Of a stretch of 64,000 nt of DNA, positions 1-8,744 are shown in pieces (the stretch's first letter is position 1; every line of letters begins with the position of its first letter). Under the pieces are notes generated by a model, which searched no databases, was not told the origin of the DNA, and worked only from the letters and a program-made list of their open reading frames with translations. The stretch lies in NCBI GenBank assembly GCA_963769745.1, contig CAVYNB010000007.1, forward strand, positions 1 to 64,000, written 5' to 3'. Origin of the DNA: JALORV01 sp963769745. GTDB taxonomy: Bacteria > Pseudomonadota > Gammaproteobacteria > Burkholderiales > Burkholderiaceae_F. The translations under genes and the position numbers were made by a program.

Positions 1-1
1 A

Positions 2-1333
2 GACGGTGCCGGACTGGCGTCGGAACGCGCGGGACCTGCGACAGAGGATCTGCGTGAGCGGGCGCATCGGGCGATTCCCGGCGGCTGCCATACCTACGCC
101 AAGGGGGATGACCAGTACCCATCCAATGCGCCGGCCTTTCTCGTGCGGGGCAAAGGGTGTCGGGTCTGGGATCGCGAAGGGCGTGAGTACATCGAGTACG
201 GCATGGGACTGCGCGCGGTCACGCTGGGCCATGCCTACGAGCCTGTCGTCGAGGCCGCGATCCGCCAGATGCGACTCGGCAGCAACTTCAATCGACCGTC
301 GCCCATCGAGGTCGAGTGCGCGGAGGCCCTGCTTGGAGTCGTGACGCGTGCCGACATGGTCAAGTTCGCCAAGGATGGCTCGACCGCCGTATCCGCCGCG
401 GTCAAGCTGGCGCGGGCTCACACGGGCCGGGTGAAGGTCGCGATCTGCGCCGATCACCCGTTCTTTTCGTACAACGACTGGTTCATGGTGACCACCGGCA
501 TTCCCGGCGGTATCCCAGCCGGCACCGAAGCCGACACGCTGACGTTCCGGTACAACGATCTCGCCGGCGTTGAGCGGCTGTTCGCGGAACACCCGGGCGA
601 GATTGCCTGCGTCATTCTCGAGCCTGCACGTACCGATGAACCCAAGGAGGACTTCCTCCAGCGACTGAAGTCCCTCACTCACCGGAACGGCGCGCTGCTG
701 GTGTTCGACGAGACCATCAGCGGGTTCCGCTGGGCCATTGGTGGAGGCCAGGATGTCTACGACATTGCCCCTGACCTGGCGATCTTCGGCAAGGCACTGG
801 GCAACGGCTTTTCGATCTCGGCGCTGACCGGAAAGCGGGAGGTCATGGAGCTCGGCGGGTTGCACCATGCCCGCGAGCGCGTCTTTCTGCTCTCGACCAC
901 GCACGGTGCCGAAACCCACAGCCTGGCGGCCGCGAAGGCCGTGATCGACATCTATCGCGCCGAAGATGTGATCGGAACGCTGTACCGGCAGGGCGAGCGG
1001 CTCGCGCGCGGCGTGCGCCAGGCCGCATCTGCGCTCGGCATCGATGCTGCGTTCACGCTCGCAGGGCGGCCGTGCGCGTTGCTCTACGGAACGCGCGACG
1101 CGGACGGCAAGCCTTCGCAGGAGTTCAGGACGCTGTTCCTGCAGGAACTCATCAAGCGCGGCGTGCTGGCGCCGTCTTTCATCGTCAGCTATTCGCACAC
1201 TGATGGGGACATTGACCGCACCATCGATGCAGTGGCTGGGGCGCTCGAGGTCTACCGGCGCGCGCTCGACGAAGGGGTCGGCAAGTACCTGGTCGGTCCG
1301 TCCGTGAAGCCGGTCTATCGGCGTTTCAATTGA
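2..1333 (+). CDS. Class III PLP aminotransferase, glutamate-1-semialdehyde 2,1-aminomutase-like (5' truncated)
   Basis: The frame is open from the window edge, so the true start lies upstream; an internal GTG at 143 is too far in, because conserved family sequence (RAHRAIPGGCHTY, then DGAREYIEYGMG-like residues) is already encoded before it. The fold-type I, class III signature is clear: the PLP-binding region LVFDETISGFR and the Schiff-base lysine in LAIFGKALGNGFSISAL. The closest general family is GSA aminomutase (HemL-like), but the context is not haem synthesis: it is followed by an ATP-grasp, a FemAB-like and a TPP gene spaced 0-31 bases apart. A role as a sugar or amino-acid aminotransferase/aminomutase in a polysaccharide or small-molecule pathway is inference. 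The family call is secure; the substrate is unknown. Confidence 0.85.
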   Translation, partial: DGAGLASERAGPATEDLRERAHRAIPGGCHTYAKGDDQYPSNAPAFLVRGKGCRVWDREGREYIEYGMGLRAVTLGHAYEPVVEAAIRQMRLGSNFNRPSPIEVECAEALLGVVTRADMVKFAKDGSTAVSAAVKLARAHTGRVKVAICADHPFFSYNDWFMVTTGIPGGIPAGTEADTLTFRYNDLAGVERLFAEHPGEIACVILEPARTDEPKEDFLQRLKSLTHRNGALLVFDETISGFRWAIGGGQDVYDIAPDLAIFGKALGNGFSISALTGKREVMELGGLHHARERVFLLSTTHGAETHSLAAAKAVIDIYRAEDVIGTLYRQGERLARGVRQAASALGIDAAFTLAGRPCALLYGTRDADGKPSQEFRTLFLQELIKRGVLAPSFIVSYSHTDGDIDRTIDAVAGALEVYRRALDEGVGKYLVGPSVKPVYRRFN

Positions 1334-1364
1334 CCATGGCACTCACCGTGCAGGGGCAGGGGCG

Positions 1365-2579
1365 TTGACCCAGGGCGATCCTGACCTTCCCGTGGTCGTA
1401 CTGTCCGGCGGCGTCACTGCGCTCGGCGTGATGCGGGCGTTCGGGCGGCGTGGCATCCCTGCCTTCGTTCATCCTGACACGCGCGAATACATCCGGTATT
1501 CACGCTGGTACCGGCCACTGCTGCCGCAGGGCCGTGGTGTGCCCACCGTCAAGCCGAGCCTGCCGGTGCTGCAGGACGTACTCGAGCGGTCAGGACTCGC
1601 GCGCGGCTTCCTCTGTGCCTGCAGTGACGACTGGAACCGCGCGGTCGCCGAGTATGCCGAGCAGACGACGCCGCGCTTTGCCAGTGTCGTCCCGACAAGC
1701 GCGGCGCTGGATCGGCTGCAGGACAAGGCCCGCCTCGCCGGATTGCTCGAGGAACTGCGCGTGCCGATGCCGCTCACGCGGCGGATCTCGAGTGCTGCCG
1801 ATGTCGCCGACATTCCGCAGTCGACCGAGACCTTTTACTTCCTCAAGCCGACGGACTCACAACGATTTCTGCAGCACTTCGGCACCAAGGGTATGCGCGT
1901 GCCGACGGCCGACGAGGCGCGCCGGCGGCTCGACGAGATCGTCGCTGCGGGCATGTCGGTCGTACTGCAGGAATACATCCCGGGCTCGTTCAACGAGCAC
2001 TACTTCATCGACGGATACGTCGATCGGAGCGGGGAGATCAAGGCGCTGTTCGCCCGGCGGCGCCTGCGCATCTACCCGCCGGACTTCGGCAACAGCACCG
2101 CGATGGTGAGCGTGGCGCTGGGAGAAGTCGGGCAAGCCGTCGACAGCGCCCGGCGCGTGCTTGGTGCGGTCGGTTATCGCGGCATTTTCTCGGCCGAGTT
2201 CAAGCGTGATCCACGTGACGGCCAGTTCAAGCTGCTTGAAGTGAACACCCGGCCGTGGTGGTTTGTCGATTTCGCCGTCCGCTGCGGTGTCGATGTCTGC
2301 CAGATGGCCTACGACGACGCACAGGGGAAGCCGATTCGACGCGTCGATCAGTACAAGGTCGGGGCGACCTGCGTGTTCCCGTACTACGACTTCTTCGCCA
2401 TGCAACCGCTGCTGCGCGAGGGAAGCCTGTCGTGGGGGCGCTGGTGGAAGGAACTGCTGCCGGCTTTGCAGCCGGTCGGCTGCTGGGACGATCCGCTGCC
2501 AGGCGTCGTCGGATTCACGCGCGTCATGCGATCCGCGCTGCGCAACCGGCTGCGCCGCGGTGATGCCGCCACCCGCTGA
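1365..2579 (+). CDS. ATP-grasp domain ligase
   Basis: A 404-residue protein with an N-terminal Rossmann-like pre-ATP-grasp part (VVVLSGGVTALGVMRAFGRRG) and a C-terminal ATP-grasp core. The core shows a lysine strand (FYFLKPTDSQRF), the adenine-loop region LQEYIPGSFNEHYFIDGY and the metal-binding strand FKLLEVNTRPWW. Enzymes of this superfamily join a carboxylate, activated as acyl phosphate, to an amine or thiol. The best start is TTG at 1365 after a G-rich stretch; an ATG at 1336 is out of frame and hits a stop. It abuts the next gene (TGAATG), so the two are probably coupled. The likely job is amide-bond formation within the same pathway as its neighbours; the substrates cannot be read from the sequence. 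Confidence 0.8.
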   Translation: MTQGDPDLPVVVLSGGVTALGVMRAFGRRGIPAFVHPDTREYIRYSRWYRPLLPQGRGVPTVKPSLPVLQDVLERSGLARGFLCACSDDWNRAVAEYAEQTTPRFASVVPTSAALDRLQDKARLAGLLEELRVPMPLTRRISSAADVADIPQSTETFYFLKPTDSQRFLQHFGTKGMRVPTADEARRRLDEIVAAGMSVVLQEYIPGSFNEHYFIDGYVDRSGEIKALFARRRLRIYPPDFGNSTAMVSVALGEVGQAVDSARRVLGAVGYRGIFSAEFKRDPRDGQFKLLEVNTRPWWFVDFAVRCGVDVCQMAYDDAQGKPIRRVDQYKVGATCVFPYYDFFAMQPLLREGSLSWGRWWKELLPALQPVGCWDDPLPGVVGFTRVMRSALRNRLRRGDAATR

Positions 2580-3638
2580 ATGAGCCAGCCCGCAGCAGCG
2601 CCAACCCAGCGCGTGGTCGCGCGCGAACTGGAGCGGAAGGACCACGACGAGTGGCGTGCCGTCGTGTCCGGCTCGCCGCACGGCAGTGTCTACGCGTTAC
2701 CGGAGTACCTCGAGGCCCTGTGTCGGGCGACCGGTGCCACCTACCGCATCGTTGGTGTGTATTTCGACGGCCGTCTCGTTGGCGGCGTGCCCTTGTACGA
2801 GCGTCGGTCACGGGCGGGAACCTTCGTGGCAAACCGGCTGCTGCTGTACTACAACGGCATCGTGCTCAATCTGCCGCCGAAGAAGTTTCACTCGGACCAG
2901 ACGGCGCAGGAGCAGCAGGTGCTGGCGGCTCTGGCGAGCGAGCTCGAGGCACGGCGCTACGCACACGTGCTGCTCCACAATCGATCCACCGTGCTCGACG
3001 TGCGGCCGTTCCTGGCACGAGGATGGCAGGAGTCCCTGTCCTACACCTACGTCCTGCCGCTCGCCAACCCGACGGAGCAGTGGGAGCGCATCGACCAGAA
3101 CCTGCGGCGGCTGATACTTCGTTGCGAGCGCGAGGGCGTGACCTACCGCGAGGACGACGACTTTGACGCCCTGTTCCGTTTGCACCTGAAGACGCACCAG
3201 CGCAAGGGGGCGCCGCTCTATCTGCCCGAGGCGGCATTCCGCGCGTTCGTCACCGAAGTATCGGCGGCGGGACTGGCGCGGCTGGGGCATGCGGTCTTCG
3301 ACGGCAAGGTCATCGCATCGCAGCTCATGCTGGCCGGTCCGCATCCGGTCGCGCACACTGTCTGTGCGGGCGCCGATGACGACTACCTGCGGATGGGCGC
3401 CAGCGGATTCCTGCGCTGGCACGCCTCGCTCGCACTCGCCCGGGACGGATTCATCGCGAACGATCTGACCGACGCCGGACTTAACCCGGTCACGCGCTTC
3501 AAGAGCCAGTTCGGTGCCGAGTTGACGCCAACCTGGACCGTGTCCCGGACCGACTCGCGGCTGTTCCGGCTCGAGGCTGCAGTGCAGCGCTGGCGCAGCG
3601 ACGCGTCGCGCCGTCGTTCGACGCAGCGCGAAGAATAA
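2580..3638 (+). CDS. FemAB/GNAT-fold acyl or aminoacyl transferase
   Basis: A 352-residue protein of the double-GNAT 'acetyltransferase 6'/FemAB-like group. Visible family features are the N-terminal EWRAVVSGSPHGSVYALPEYLEAL segment, the VGGVPLYERRSR strand, and the C-terminal GNAT half with HAVFDGKVIASQLMLAG and GASGFLRWHASLALARDG. Relatives are common in PEP-CTERM/exopolysaccharide loci and in peptidoglycan cross-bridge synthesis, where they transfer acyl or aminoacyl groups to an amine. The ATG at 2580 directly follows the stop of the ATP-grasp gene and its own TAA overlaps the ATG of the next gene, so all are translated as one operon. The acceptor is unknown. It could modify a polysaccharide amino sugar made by the upstream aminotransferase, which is inference. 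Confidence 0.75.
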   Translation: MSQPAAAPTQRVVARELERKDHDEWRAVVSGSPHGSVYALPEYLEALCRATGATYRIVGVYFDGRLVGGVPLYERRSRAGTFVANRLLLYYNGIVLNLPPKKFHSDQTAQEQQVLAALASELEARRYAHVLLHNRSTVLDVRPFLARGWQESLSYTYVLPLANPTEQWERIDQNLRRLILRCEREGVTYREDDDFDALFRLHLKTHQRKGAPLYLPEAAFRAFVTEVSAAGLARLGHAVFDGKVIASQLMLAGPHPVAHTVCAGADDDYLRMGASGFLRWHASLALARDGFIANDLTDAGLNPVTRFKSQFGAELTPTWTVSRTDSRLFRLEAAVQRWRSDASRRRSTQREE

Positions 3639-5330
3639 TGAACGGCGCGGAGCACGTCTGTGCAATCCTGAAGCGCCTCGGCGTGGAGGTGGTTTTCGGG
3701 CTGCCGGGGACCCAGAACATCACGCTTTACGACGCGATGCGTGGTTCCGGCCTGCGCAGCGTGGTGGCGTCCGACGAGGGCGCTGCGGCCTTCATGGCCA
3801 GTGGCTACGCGCGCGCAGCCGGCAAGGTGGGTGTCTTGACCACCATCCCCGGTCCGGGATTCGTCTACGCGCTGTCAGGTGTCATGGAGGCTCGCCACGA
3901 TTCGGTGCCGCTGCTGTGGCTGACGCTGCGGCAGAAGGACGACGGCCAGGCATTTCCGCTTCAGCGGATCGACCAGCCCGCCATGGCTGGGCCGGCGGTG
4001 AAGCGCTGTGTCTATGTCGAACGCGCAGAAGACCTTGCTGCAGGTTTGTTGGACGCGTTCGTCGAAGCGACGGCGGGCGAGCCTGGCCCTGTGCTGGTCG
4101 AGATCGCGATGCCCATGCTGGTTCAGGACTTCCCCCTCGATTGCCAATGCTCCGACGGTGTCACCCGCGGAGTCTGAAGTCCTGGACCGCCTTAGCGCGC
4201 GGCTCAATGCAGCGAAGCGGCCGTTGATCTACGCGGGGCAGGGCGCCCAGGCGGCGGCGCAGGACGTCAGGCGCCTGGCGCATCAGTGGCGTGCGCCGGT
4301 CCTCTTCACCAGCAGCGGCCGCGGTGTATTGCCGGATGCCGATTCACTCGCGTTCGTGAAGGACTTTTCGTTCGGCGTCGGCGAGGTCGTACCCGAACTC
4401 ATTGCGCGCGCCGATCTGGTTCTCGCGCTCGGGTGCAAGTTCACGCACAACGGCAGCGCGGCGGGACGCCTGCGGCTCCCGCCAGAGAAGCTTGTGCGGA
4501 TCGACAGTTCAGCCGACGTGCTCGCCGCCAACTATCCGGCGGCGCTCGCGCTCACCGCACGTGTCGAAGATGTCCTTCCGGGCATCGTCGCGTTGCCGAA
4601 GGCGCGCAGTCAATGGACTGATGACGAACTTCAATCGCTGCGGGCGCGATTGCAGGCGGAGCGCGAATCGGCGATTCAACATGAACCGGTGCTCGTCGAC
4701 TGCAACCGGGCGCCCGTGCGGTCGCTCTTTCTCGCGATGGCTGGAGCCTTCGGGCCGAACGTTGTCTACACGGCTGACGCCGGTCTGCACCAGGCGCTGG
4801 CACGGCGCTATGCAGACGTGACCCAGTCGCGCGGTTTGCTGTGCCCAAGCGACTTCCAGTCCATGGGCTTCGGGTTGCCCGGCGCGATAGGGGCTGCACT
4901 GGCCCTACCCGAGACCACGGTGGTCGCCTGCGTCGGCGACGGGGCGCTGATCCTCACGCTTGGGGAACTGCTGACGGCGGTGAGGGAGGCAGTCGACCTC
5001 GTGGTGGTCGTGTTCAACGATGCGTCGTATGGACTGATTCGGCGCCAGCAGCTCCTGAACTTCGGCAGGTCGGCCGGCACGGCGCTTCACAATCCGGATT
5101 ACGCGGCGCTGGCCGCCGCGGTCGGTTGCTCGTACTTTCCGATTCAGGGCGATCCGGCGGTGGCAATGAAGTCGGTGGCGCAGACGCCGGGCGTGCGCCT
5201 GGTCGAGGTTCGTCTGGACGATGTTTCTTCACTGGCGCGCCAGGGCCTCAAGAGCGTCGTCCGGGAGCGGGTTCGACGGATACTGCCTGACAGTGCCTGG
5301 CAGCTGCTGAAGCGCGCGCTGCGGTCCTGA
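3638..5330 (+). CDS. Thiamine-diphosphate-dependent enzyme, acetolactate synthase-like (frameshifted)
   Basis: The two halves lie in different frames: residues from 3638 to about 4131 carry the TPP pyrimidine domain (GLPGTQN, catalytic-glutamate region VVASDEGAAAFMASGYARAAG). The frame from about 4132 to 5330 carries the central domain and the PP domain with the Mg/TPP motif GDGALILTLGELL and its NDASYGLIRRQQ end. The switch is needed near a run of five C at 4132-4136, and removing one base gives a normal enzyme of about 563 residues. ALS, sulfopyruvate or phosphonopyruvate decarboxylase and benzoylformate decarboxylase share this architecture; the substrate is not assignable. No regulatory subunit gene follows, which argues against branched-chain amino-acid synthesis. 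It is last in the operon with the aminotransferase, ATP-grasp and FemAB-like genes. The shift could be real but is probably a sequencing error. Confidence 0.8.
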
Positions 5331-5370
5331 TCGGTTGCGCCAGCGGCGTTGTCTGGACCGGTCCCGTGAG

Positions 5371-5400
5371 CTAAAAACAAAAGGCCCGCACATGCGGGCC
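5371..5400 (-). terminator. Rho-independent terminator of the PEP-CTERM gene
   Basis: A perfect 8-bp stem, GGCCCGCA/TGCGGGCC (5383-5390 and 5393-5400), is flanked by AAAAACAAAA on the plus strand. Read on the minus strand this becomes a GC hairpin followed by a U-rich tail, placed just past the stop of the 5423-6166 gene. It may also end plus-strand transcripts of the TPP gene, though the plus-strand tail is poor in T. Confidence 0.85.
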
Positions 5401-5422
5401 TCTTGTTCGGGCATCCAGACGC

Positions 5423-6166
5423 TCAATCGCGCCGACGCCGCGCCGCCGCCCCCCCCAGTCCCACCAGTGCCAAGCCGAGCATTGCAAGCGTTCCGGGCTC
5501 CGGCACCTTGTACGTTGCCGAGACGTAGTTCTGGTAGCCGGTGCGCTGCTCGTTGTTCGGAATCGGGCTTACGAACCGATACAGCGTCCAGTTCGCATAC
5601 CCGTCGCCGCTGTAGTTGGCCACCTGGGTCAGCAGCGACTGAGCCGCGGTGCTGACCGCGGTGGAGCCACCGGTCCATTTGAAGCTGCCCGCCGACAGGT
5701 CGAGGTCGCTGTCGAACACGATGTTCCATACGGCGACCTGGAATGCGGCGGCCGAAGTGGCATCGGCGAACACGCCGAAGTTCGTCTGTCCCGCGTCCCA
5801 GAAGTCGCCCGCGGTCTTGTTCGGATAGGCGACGTCGTAGAGCTTGCGCAGTTCGTCGTCACTGAACAGGCTGGAAGCGTAGGCGTTCGGACCGGCGTTC
5901 GCGTACTCGCCCAGTTCGATGCAGAAAAAACGCATGAACGACTCGGCGGGCTTGATTCCGGCGTCCCAGAAATTCCCGTTGAACTGGCCGCCGACGCCGT
6001 TGTATCCAGTGACGTTGACGGATGCAAAGCCGGCACCGCCGCCGGAATTATTGACCGTCAGGTTGCCGTTGCCCGGAACGTACGTCCAGAACTCGGCGGC
6101 TCCCGCGGCTGTTGCTGCAGCAAAGAGCGCAGCGGCAACCACGGACTTCTTGAACTTGAACTTCAT
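5423..6166 (-). CDS. PEP-CTERM sorting domain protein
   Basis: A 247-residue secreted protein. It begins with a Sec signal (MKFKFKKSVVAAALFAAATAAGAA) and ends with a canonical PEP-CTERM tail: the VPEPGTLAMLGLALVGLG motif and hydrophobic helix, then GGAAARRRRD. By family knowledge such proteins are cleaved at the tail by exosortase (EpsH/XrtA) after export and stay with the cell surface or exopolysaccharide. The middle has no recognised catalytic domain and is rich in G, N, S, A, W and Y, with a single Cys in the MRFFCIELGEY region. It stands alone between cydB and the convergent operon, with its own sigma-54 promoter at 6205-6220 and a terminator at 5371-5400. No exosortase gene is in the window. 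Confidence 0.93.
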   Translation of the reverse strand: MKFKFKKSVVAAALFAAATAAGAAEFWTYVPGNGNLTVNNSGGGAGFASVNVTGYNGVGGQFNGNFWDAGIKPAESFMRFFCIELGEYANAGPNAYASSLFSDDELRKLYDVAYPNKTAGDFWDAGQTNFGVFADATSAAAFQVAVWNIVFDSDLDLSAGSFKWTGGSTAVSTAAQSLLTQVANYSGDGYANWTLYRFVSPIPNNEQRTGYQNYVSATYKVPEPGTLAMLGLALVGLGGAAARRRRD

Positions 6167-6204
6167 GTTGCGTGCCTTGTGTTGGCGGTCCCGCGTAGTT
6201 GGGA

Positions 6205-6220
6205 TGCAGGTCCTGTGCCA
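6205..6220 (-). promoter_or_regulatory. Sigma-54 (-24/-12) promoter of the PEP-CTERM gene
   Basis: The minus strand reads TGGCACAGGACCTGCA. Against the RpoN consensus TGGCAC-R-N4-TTGCW it matches everything except one T, with correct GG-to-GC spacing. It ends 38 bases upstream of the start codon at 6166, so transcription would begin near 6193. Published work on floc-forming Zoogloea ties PEP-CTERM gene expression to RpoN and the PrsK/PrsR two-component system, which makes the match plausible biologically. Confidence 0.8.
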
Positions 6221-6325
6221 TGATCACTAACGCTTTGAATCGTAACGATAAATTGAAATCTCGACCCGCCGGCACGACGAGTCTGTAAACCCCCTCGACA
6301 AACGCGTGATTGGCGTCCTCTACCG

Positions 6326-6342
6326 AATGGCCGATGGCCATT
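6326..6342. promoter_or_regulatory. Perfect dyad, candidate enhancer-binding-protein site
   Basis: AATGGCC-GAT-GGCCATT is a perfect 7-bp inverted repeat about 105 bases upstream of the -24 element. That is the usual distance for an activator site of sigma-54 promoters. It lies just after the cydB stop, but there is no T-run on the minus strand, so it is a poor cydB terminator. The activator identity (for example a PrsR-like regulator) is inference. Confidence 0.45.
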
Positions 6343-6384
6343 TCTGACTGGATTCGAGGCGAACCGGTCGCCCGCGACCGCGTT

Positions 6385-7380
6385 TCAGTGGCCGTAGCTG
6401 AGCTCGCGCGCCTTGCCCCAGAACACCCGGTACGCAAACAGGGTGTAGCCGACGATCATCGGCAGGACGACGCACGTACCGACGAAAACAATCAGGAGCG
6501 AGTCGCGCGCTGCCGCGGCCTGCCAGATCGTCATGCGGTCAAAGATCAGGTACGGGAACATGCTGTAGGCGAGACCGGCGAACGCGAAGACGAACACCCA
6601 CACCGCCAGCACGAAGGGCGGCCACTCTCGCAGCGTCTGGCGTTGCTGAAGCCGATTGACTGTCAACCAGATGCCAACGAAGGCCGCCGTCGTTGCGATA
6701 GGCAAAGGCGCAAGGACCACGATGTTCGGCCAGGCAAACCAGCGGTCGAAAACATCGCTGCTGGCAAACGGCGTTGCGAGGCTGATGGCCGCCACTCCGG
6801 CGATCGTCAGCCACAGCGCGCCGTGGGTCCAGCGCATTGCACGCGCCTGGAGTTCACCCTCGGCCTTGATGATCAGCCAGGTCGCGCCGAGCAGGGCGTA
6901 GCCGCCTGCGAGGCCGACGCCGACCAGCAGGTCGAACAGCACGTAGGCGGGGCCGGACTCGAAGCCCGTCACCACTCCTCCGAGCATGTATCCCTGCGCA
7001 ATTGCCGCGCCGAGTGAACCGACAAAGAACAGGCGGTTCCAGAGTTCCCGGTGCCAGCCGGTCGCCTTCATCCGGAACTCGAAGGAGACGCCGCGCAGTA
7101 TCAGGAAGATCAGCATGGCGGCGACCGGCAGATACAGCGACGTCAGGATGATTCCATGCGCCTTCGGAAAGGCGACAAGCAGGATGCCCACGCCCAGCAC
7201 CAGCCAGGTTTCATTGGCATCCCAGAACGGACCGATCGAGGACACCATGATGTCCTGCTCGTCGCGCGCGGCCAACGGAAGCAGGATGCCCACGCCGAGG
7301 TCGAAGCCGTCCAGGATCACGTAGGCCAGGATGGCGAGACCCATCAGCACCATGAAGACCAGCGGAAGATCGAGTTGCAT
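6385..7380 (-). CDS. cydB: Cytochrome bd-type ubiquinol oxidase subunit II
   Basis: A 331-residue integral membrane protein, with many hydrophobic helices from MVLMGLAILAYVILDGFDLGVGILLPL onward. The family hallmarks DGFDLGVG and GPFWDANETWLVLG near the N-terminus are intact. With CydA it forms the quinol:O2 oxidoreductase that reduces oxygen to water and contributes to proton motive force. The length of about 330 fits the shorter CioB-type proteins rather than the roughly 380-residue E. coli CydB. It lies 11 bases after cydA on the same strand, an obvious two-gene operon. No CydX-like small ORF or cydDC assembly genes were seen nearby. Confidence 0.95.
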   Translation of the reverse strand: MQLDLPLVFMVLMGLAILAYVILDGFDLGVGILLPLAARDEQDIMVSSIGPFWDANETWLVLGVGILLVAFPKAHGIILTSLYLPVAAMLIFLILRGVSFEFRMKATGWHRELWNRLFFVGSLGAAIAQGYMLGGVVTGFESGPAYVLFDLLVGVGLAGGYALLGATWLIIKAEGELQARAMRWTHGALWLTIAGVAAISLATPFASSDVFDRWFAWPNIVVLAPLPIATTAAFVGIWLTVNRLQQRQTLREWPPFVLAVWVFVFAFAGLAYSMFPYLIFDRMTIWQAAAARDSLLIVFVGTCVVLPMIVGYTLFAYRVFWGKARELSYGH

Positions 7381-7391
7381 GCTCGGAGTCC

Positions 7392-8744
7392 TCAGGTTGC
7401 GGGAGTTGGCGTGACTGCTGCCGACGACGCTGCTGCTCCAGCATCTTCCTGTGCATCTTTCAGCGCGAGTTGTGTGACCACCACCATGAAGGAGACCATG
7501 AGTCCGGTGTAGACGAGCGCGTACGCCGTCAGCGTCAGCGCGATTGAACCGGCCGGCACGTTCGACGCAGCCTCTGCCGTCTTCATGACACCCTGGATCA
7601 GCCAGGGCTGACGACCGACCTCAGTGACGAGCCATCCGGCGACGACGGCAATCCAGCCTGAAAACGTCATTCCCGCAAGTCCGATCTTGAACCAGCGCGG
7701 CAGATCCTCGCGGCGCCAACTTCGCCACGCGCCGAACCAGGACATCGCGAGCATCAGCACGCCAACACCGACCATGACGCGGAAGGCAAAGAACACCGGC
7801 GCGACGGGTGGATGCCGATCCTTGAACTCGTTCAGTCCCTGGAGTTCGGCGTTGGCATCGTGCTTCAGGATCCAACTGGCGCCGTTGGGGATGCTGATCG
7901 CAAAGTCGTTGCGGCGTTCCCGTTCGTTCGGAATCGCAAAGAGCAGCAATGGGACTCCGCGCTCGGTCTGCCAGATGCCTTCCATCGCCGCGATCTTGGC
8001 GGGCTGGTGCTCGAGCGTGTTCAGGCCGTGCAGGTCGCCGATGAAGATCTGCGTCGGCGCTAGCAGGGCAGCGACGAAAAGTGAGATCCGAAGCATGCCC
8101 AGCGCCGGCGCGTGGCTCGCGTTGCGCAGCAGCTTGAAGGCTGAGAGACCGGCGATCAGAAAGGAGGCTGTCAGTCCCGAGGCGACCAGCATGTGGGCGA
8201 GCCGGTACGGGAAGCTCGGATTGAAGACAATTGCCATCCAGTCGGTCGCATGAACTTCGCCGTTGATCATCTCGAAGCCCTGTGGCGTGTGCATCCACGA
8301 GTTGAGCGCGAGGATCCAGAACGCCGATGCACTCGTGCCGATCGCCACGAGTGAGGCGGCCAGCGTGTGCAGCCAGGGCGGCACGCGGTCGCGACCGAAG
8401 AGCATCACGCCAAGAAACGTCGCCTCGAGGAAAAATGCGGTCAGGACTTCGTAGCCCAGCAGCGGGCCGGCGACGTTGCCCGCCTTTTCCATGAACCCCG
8501 GCCAGTTCGTGCCGAACTGAAAGCTCATGGTCAGCCCCGACACCACGCCCAGGCCGAAGGTAATGGCAAACACCTTGACCCACAGTCGGTACGCGCGCTC
8601 GACCCAGTCTTCGCCGGTCCGGTTCGCGCGAACACGCAGGTAAAGCAGGAACCAGCCCAGCGCGATCGTGATGGACGGGAAAAGAATGTGAAACGCGATG
8701 TTCAGCCCGAACTGCGCGCGTGCCAGAAGGAGGGGATCAGGCAT
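7392..8744 (-). CDS. cydA: Cytochrome bd-type ubiquinol oxidase subunit I, short-Q-loop (CIO-like)
   Basis: A 450-residue membrane protein carrying the haem subunit features. These are the His19 ligand in GLNIAFHILFPS, Glu99 and Glu107 in GYEVLTAFFLEATFLGVMLFG, a second haem histidine near residue 184 (RLAHMLVASG) and the C-terminal GWLVTEVGRQPW signature. The quinol-binding loop following IGDLHGLNTLEHQPAKIAAMEG is short, the pattern of cyanide-insensitive oxidases (CioA) rather than E. coli CydA. Expected function is quinol oxidation coupled to O2 reduction under low oxygen or respiratory stress. It is first in the cydAB operon. I saw no convincing FNR/Anr box in the 250 bases upstream. Confidence 0.95.
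   Translation of the reverse strand: MPDPLLLARAQFGLNIAFHILFPSITIALGWFLLYLRVRANRTGEDWVERAYRLWVKVFAITFGLGVVSGLTMSFQFGTNWPGFMEKAGNVAGPLLGYEVLTAFFLEATFLGVMLFGRDRVPPWLHTLAASLVAIGTSASAFWILALNSWMHTPQGFEMINGEVHATDWMAIVFNPSFPYRLAHMLVASGLTASFLIAGLSAFKLLRNASHAPALGMLRISLFVAALLAPTQIFIGDLHGLNTLEHQPAKIAAMEGIWQTERGVPLLLFAIPNERERRNDFAISIPNGASWILKHDANAELQGLNEFKDRHPPVAPVFFAFRVMVGVGVLMLAMSWFGAWRSWRREDLPRWFKIGLAGMTFSGWIAVVAGWLVTEVGRQPWLIQGVMKTAEAASNVPAGSIALTLTAYALVYTGLMVSFMVVVTQLALKDAQEDAGAAASSAAVTPTPAT

Noticed and set aside
1857..2681. Long open frames on the opposite strand of the ATP-grasp and FemAB genes
   Set aside because: They are shadows of high-GC coding sequence, rich in R, A, G and H, with no start context or family motifs, and fully overlap convincing genes.
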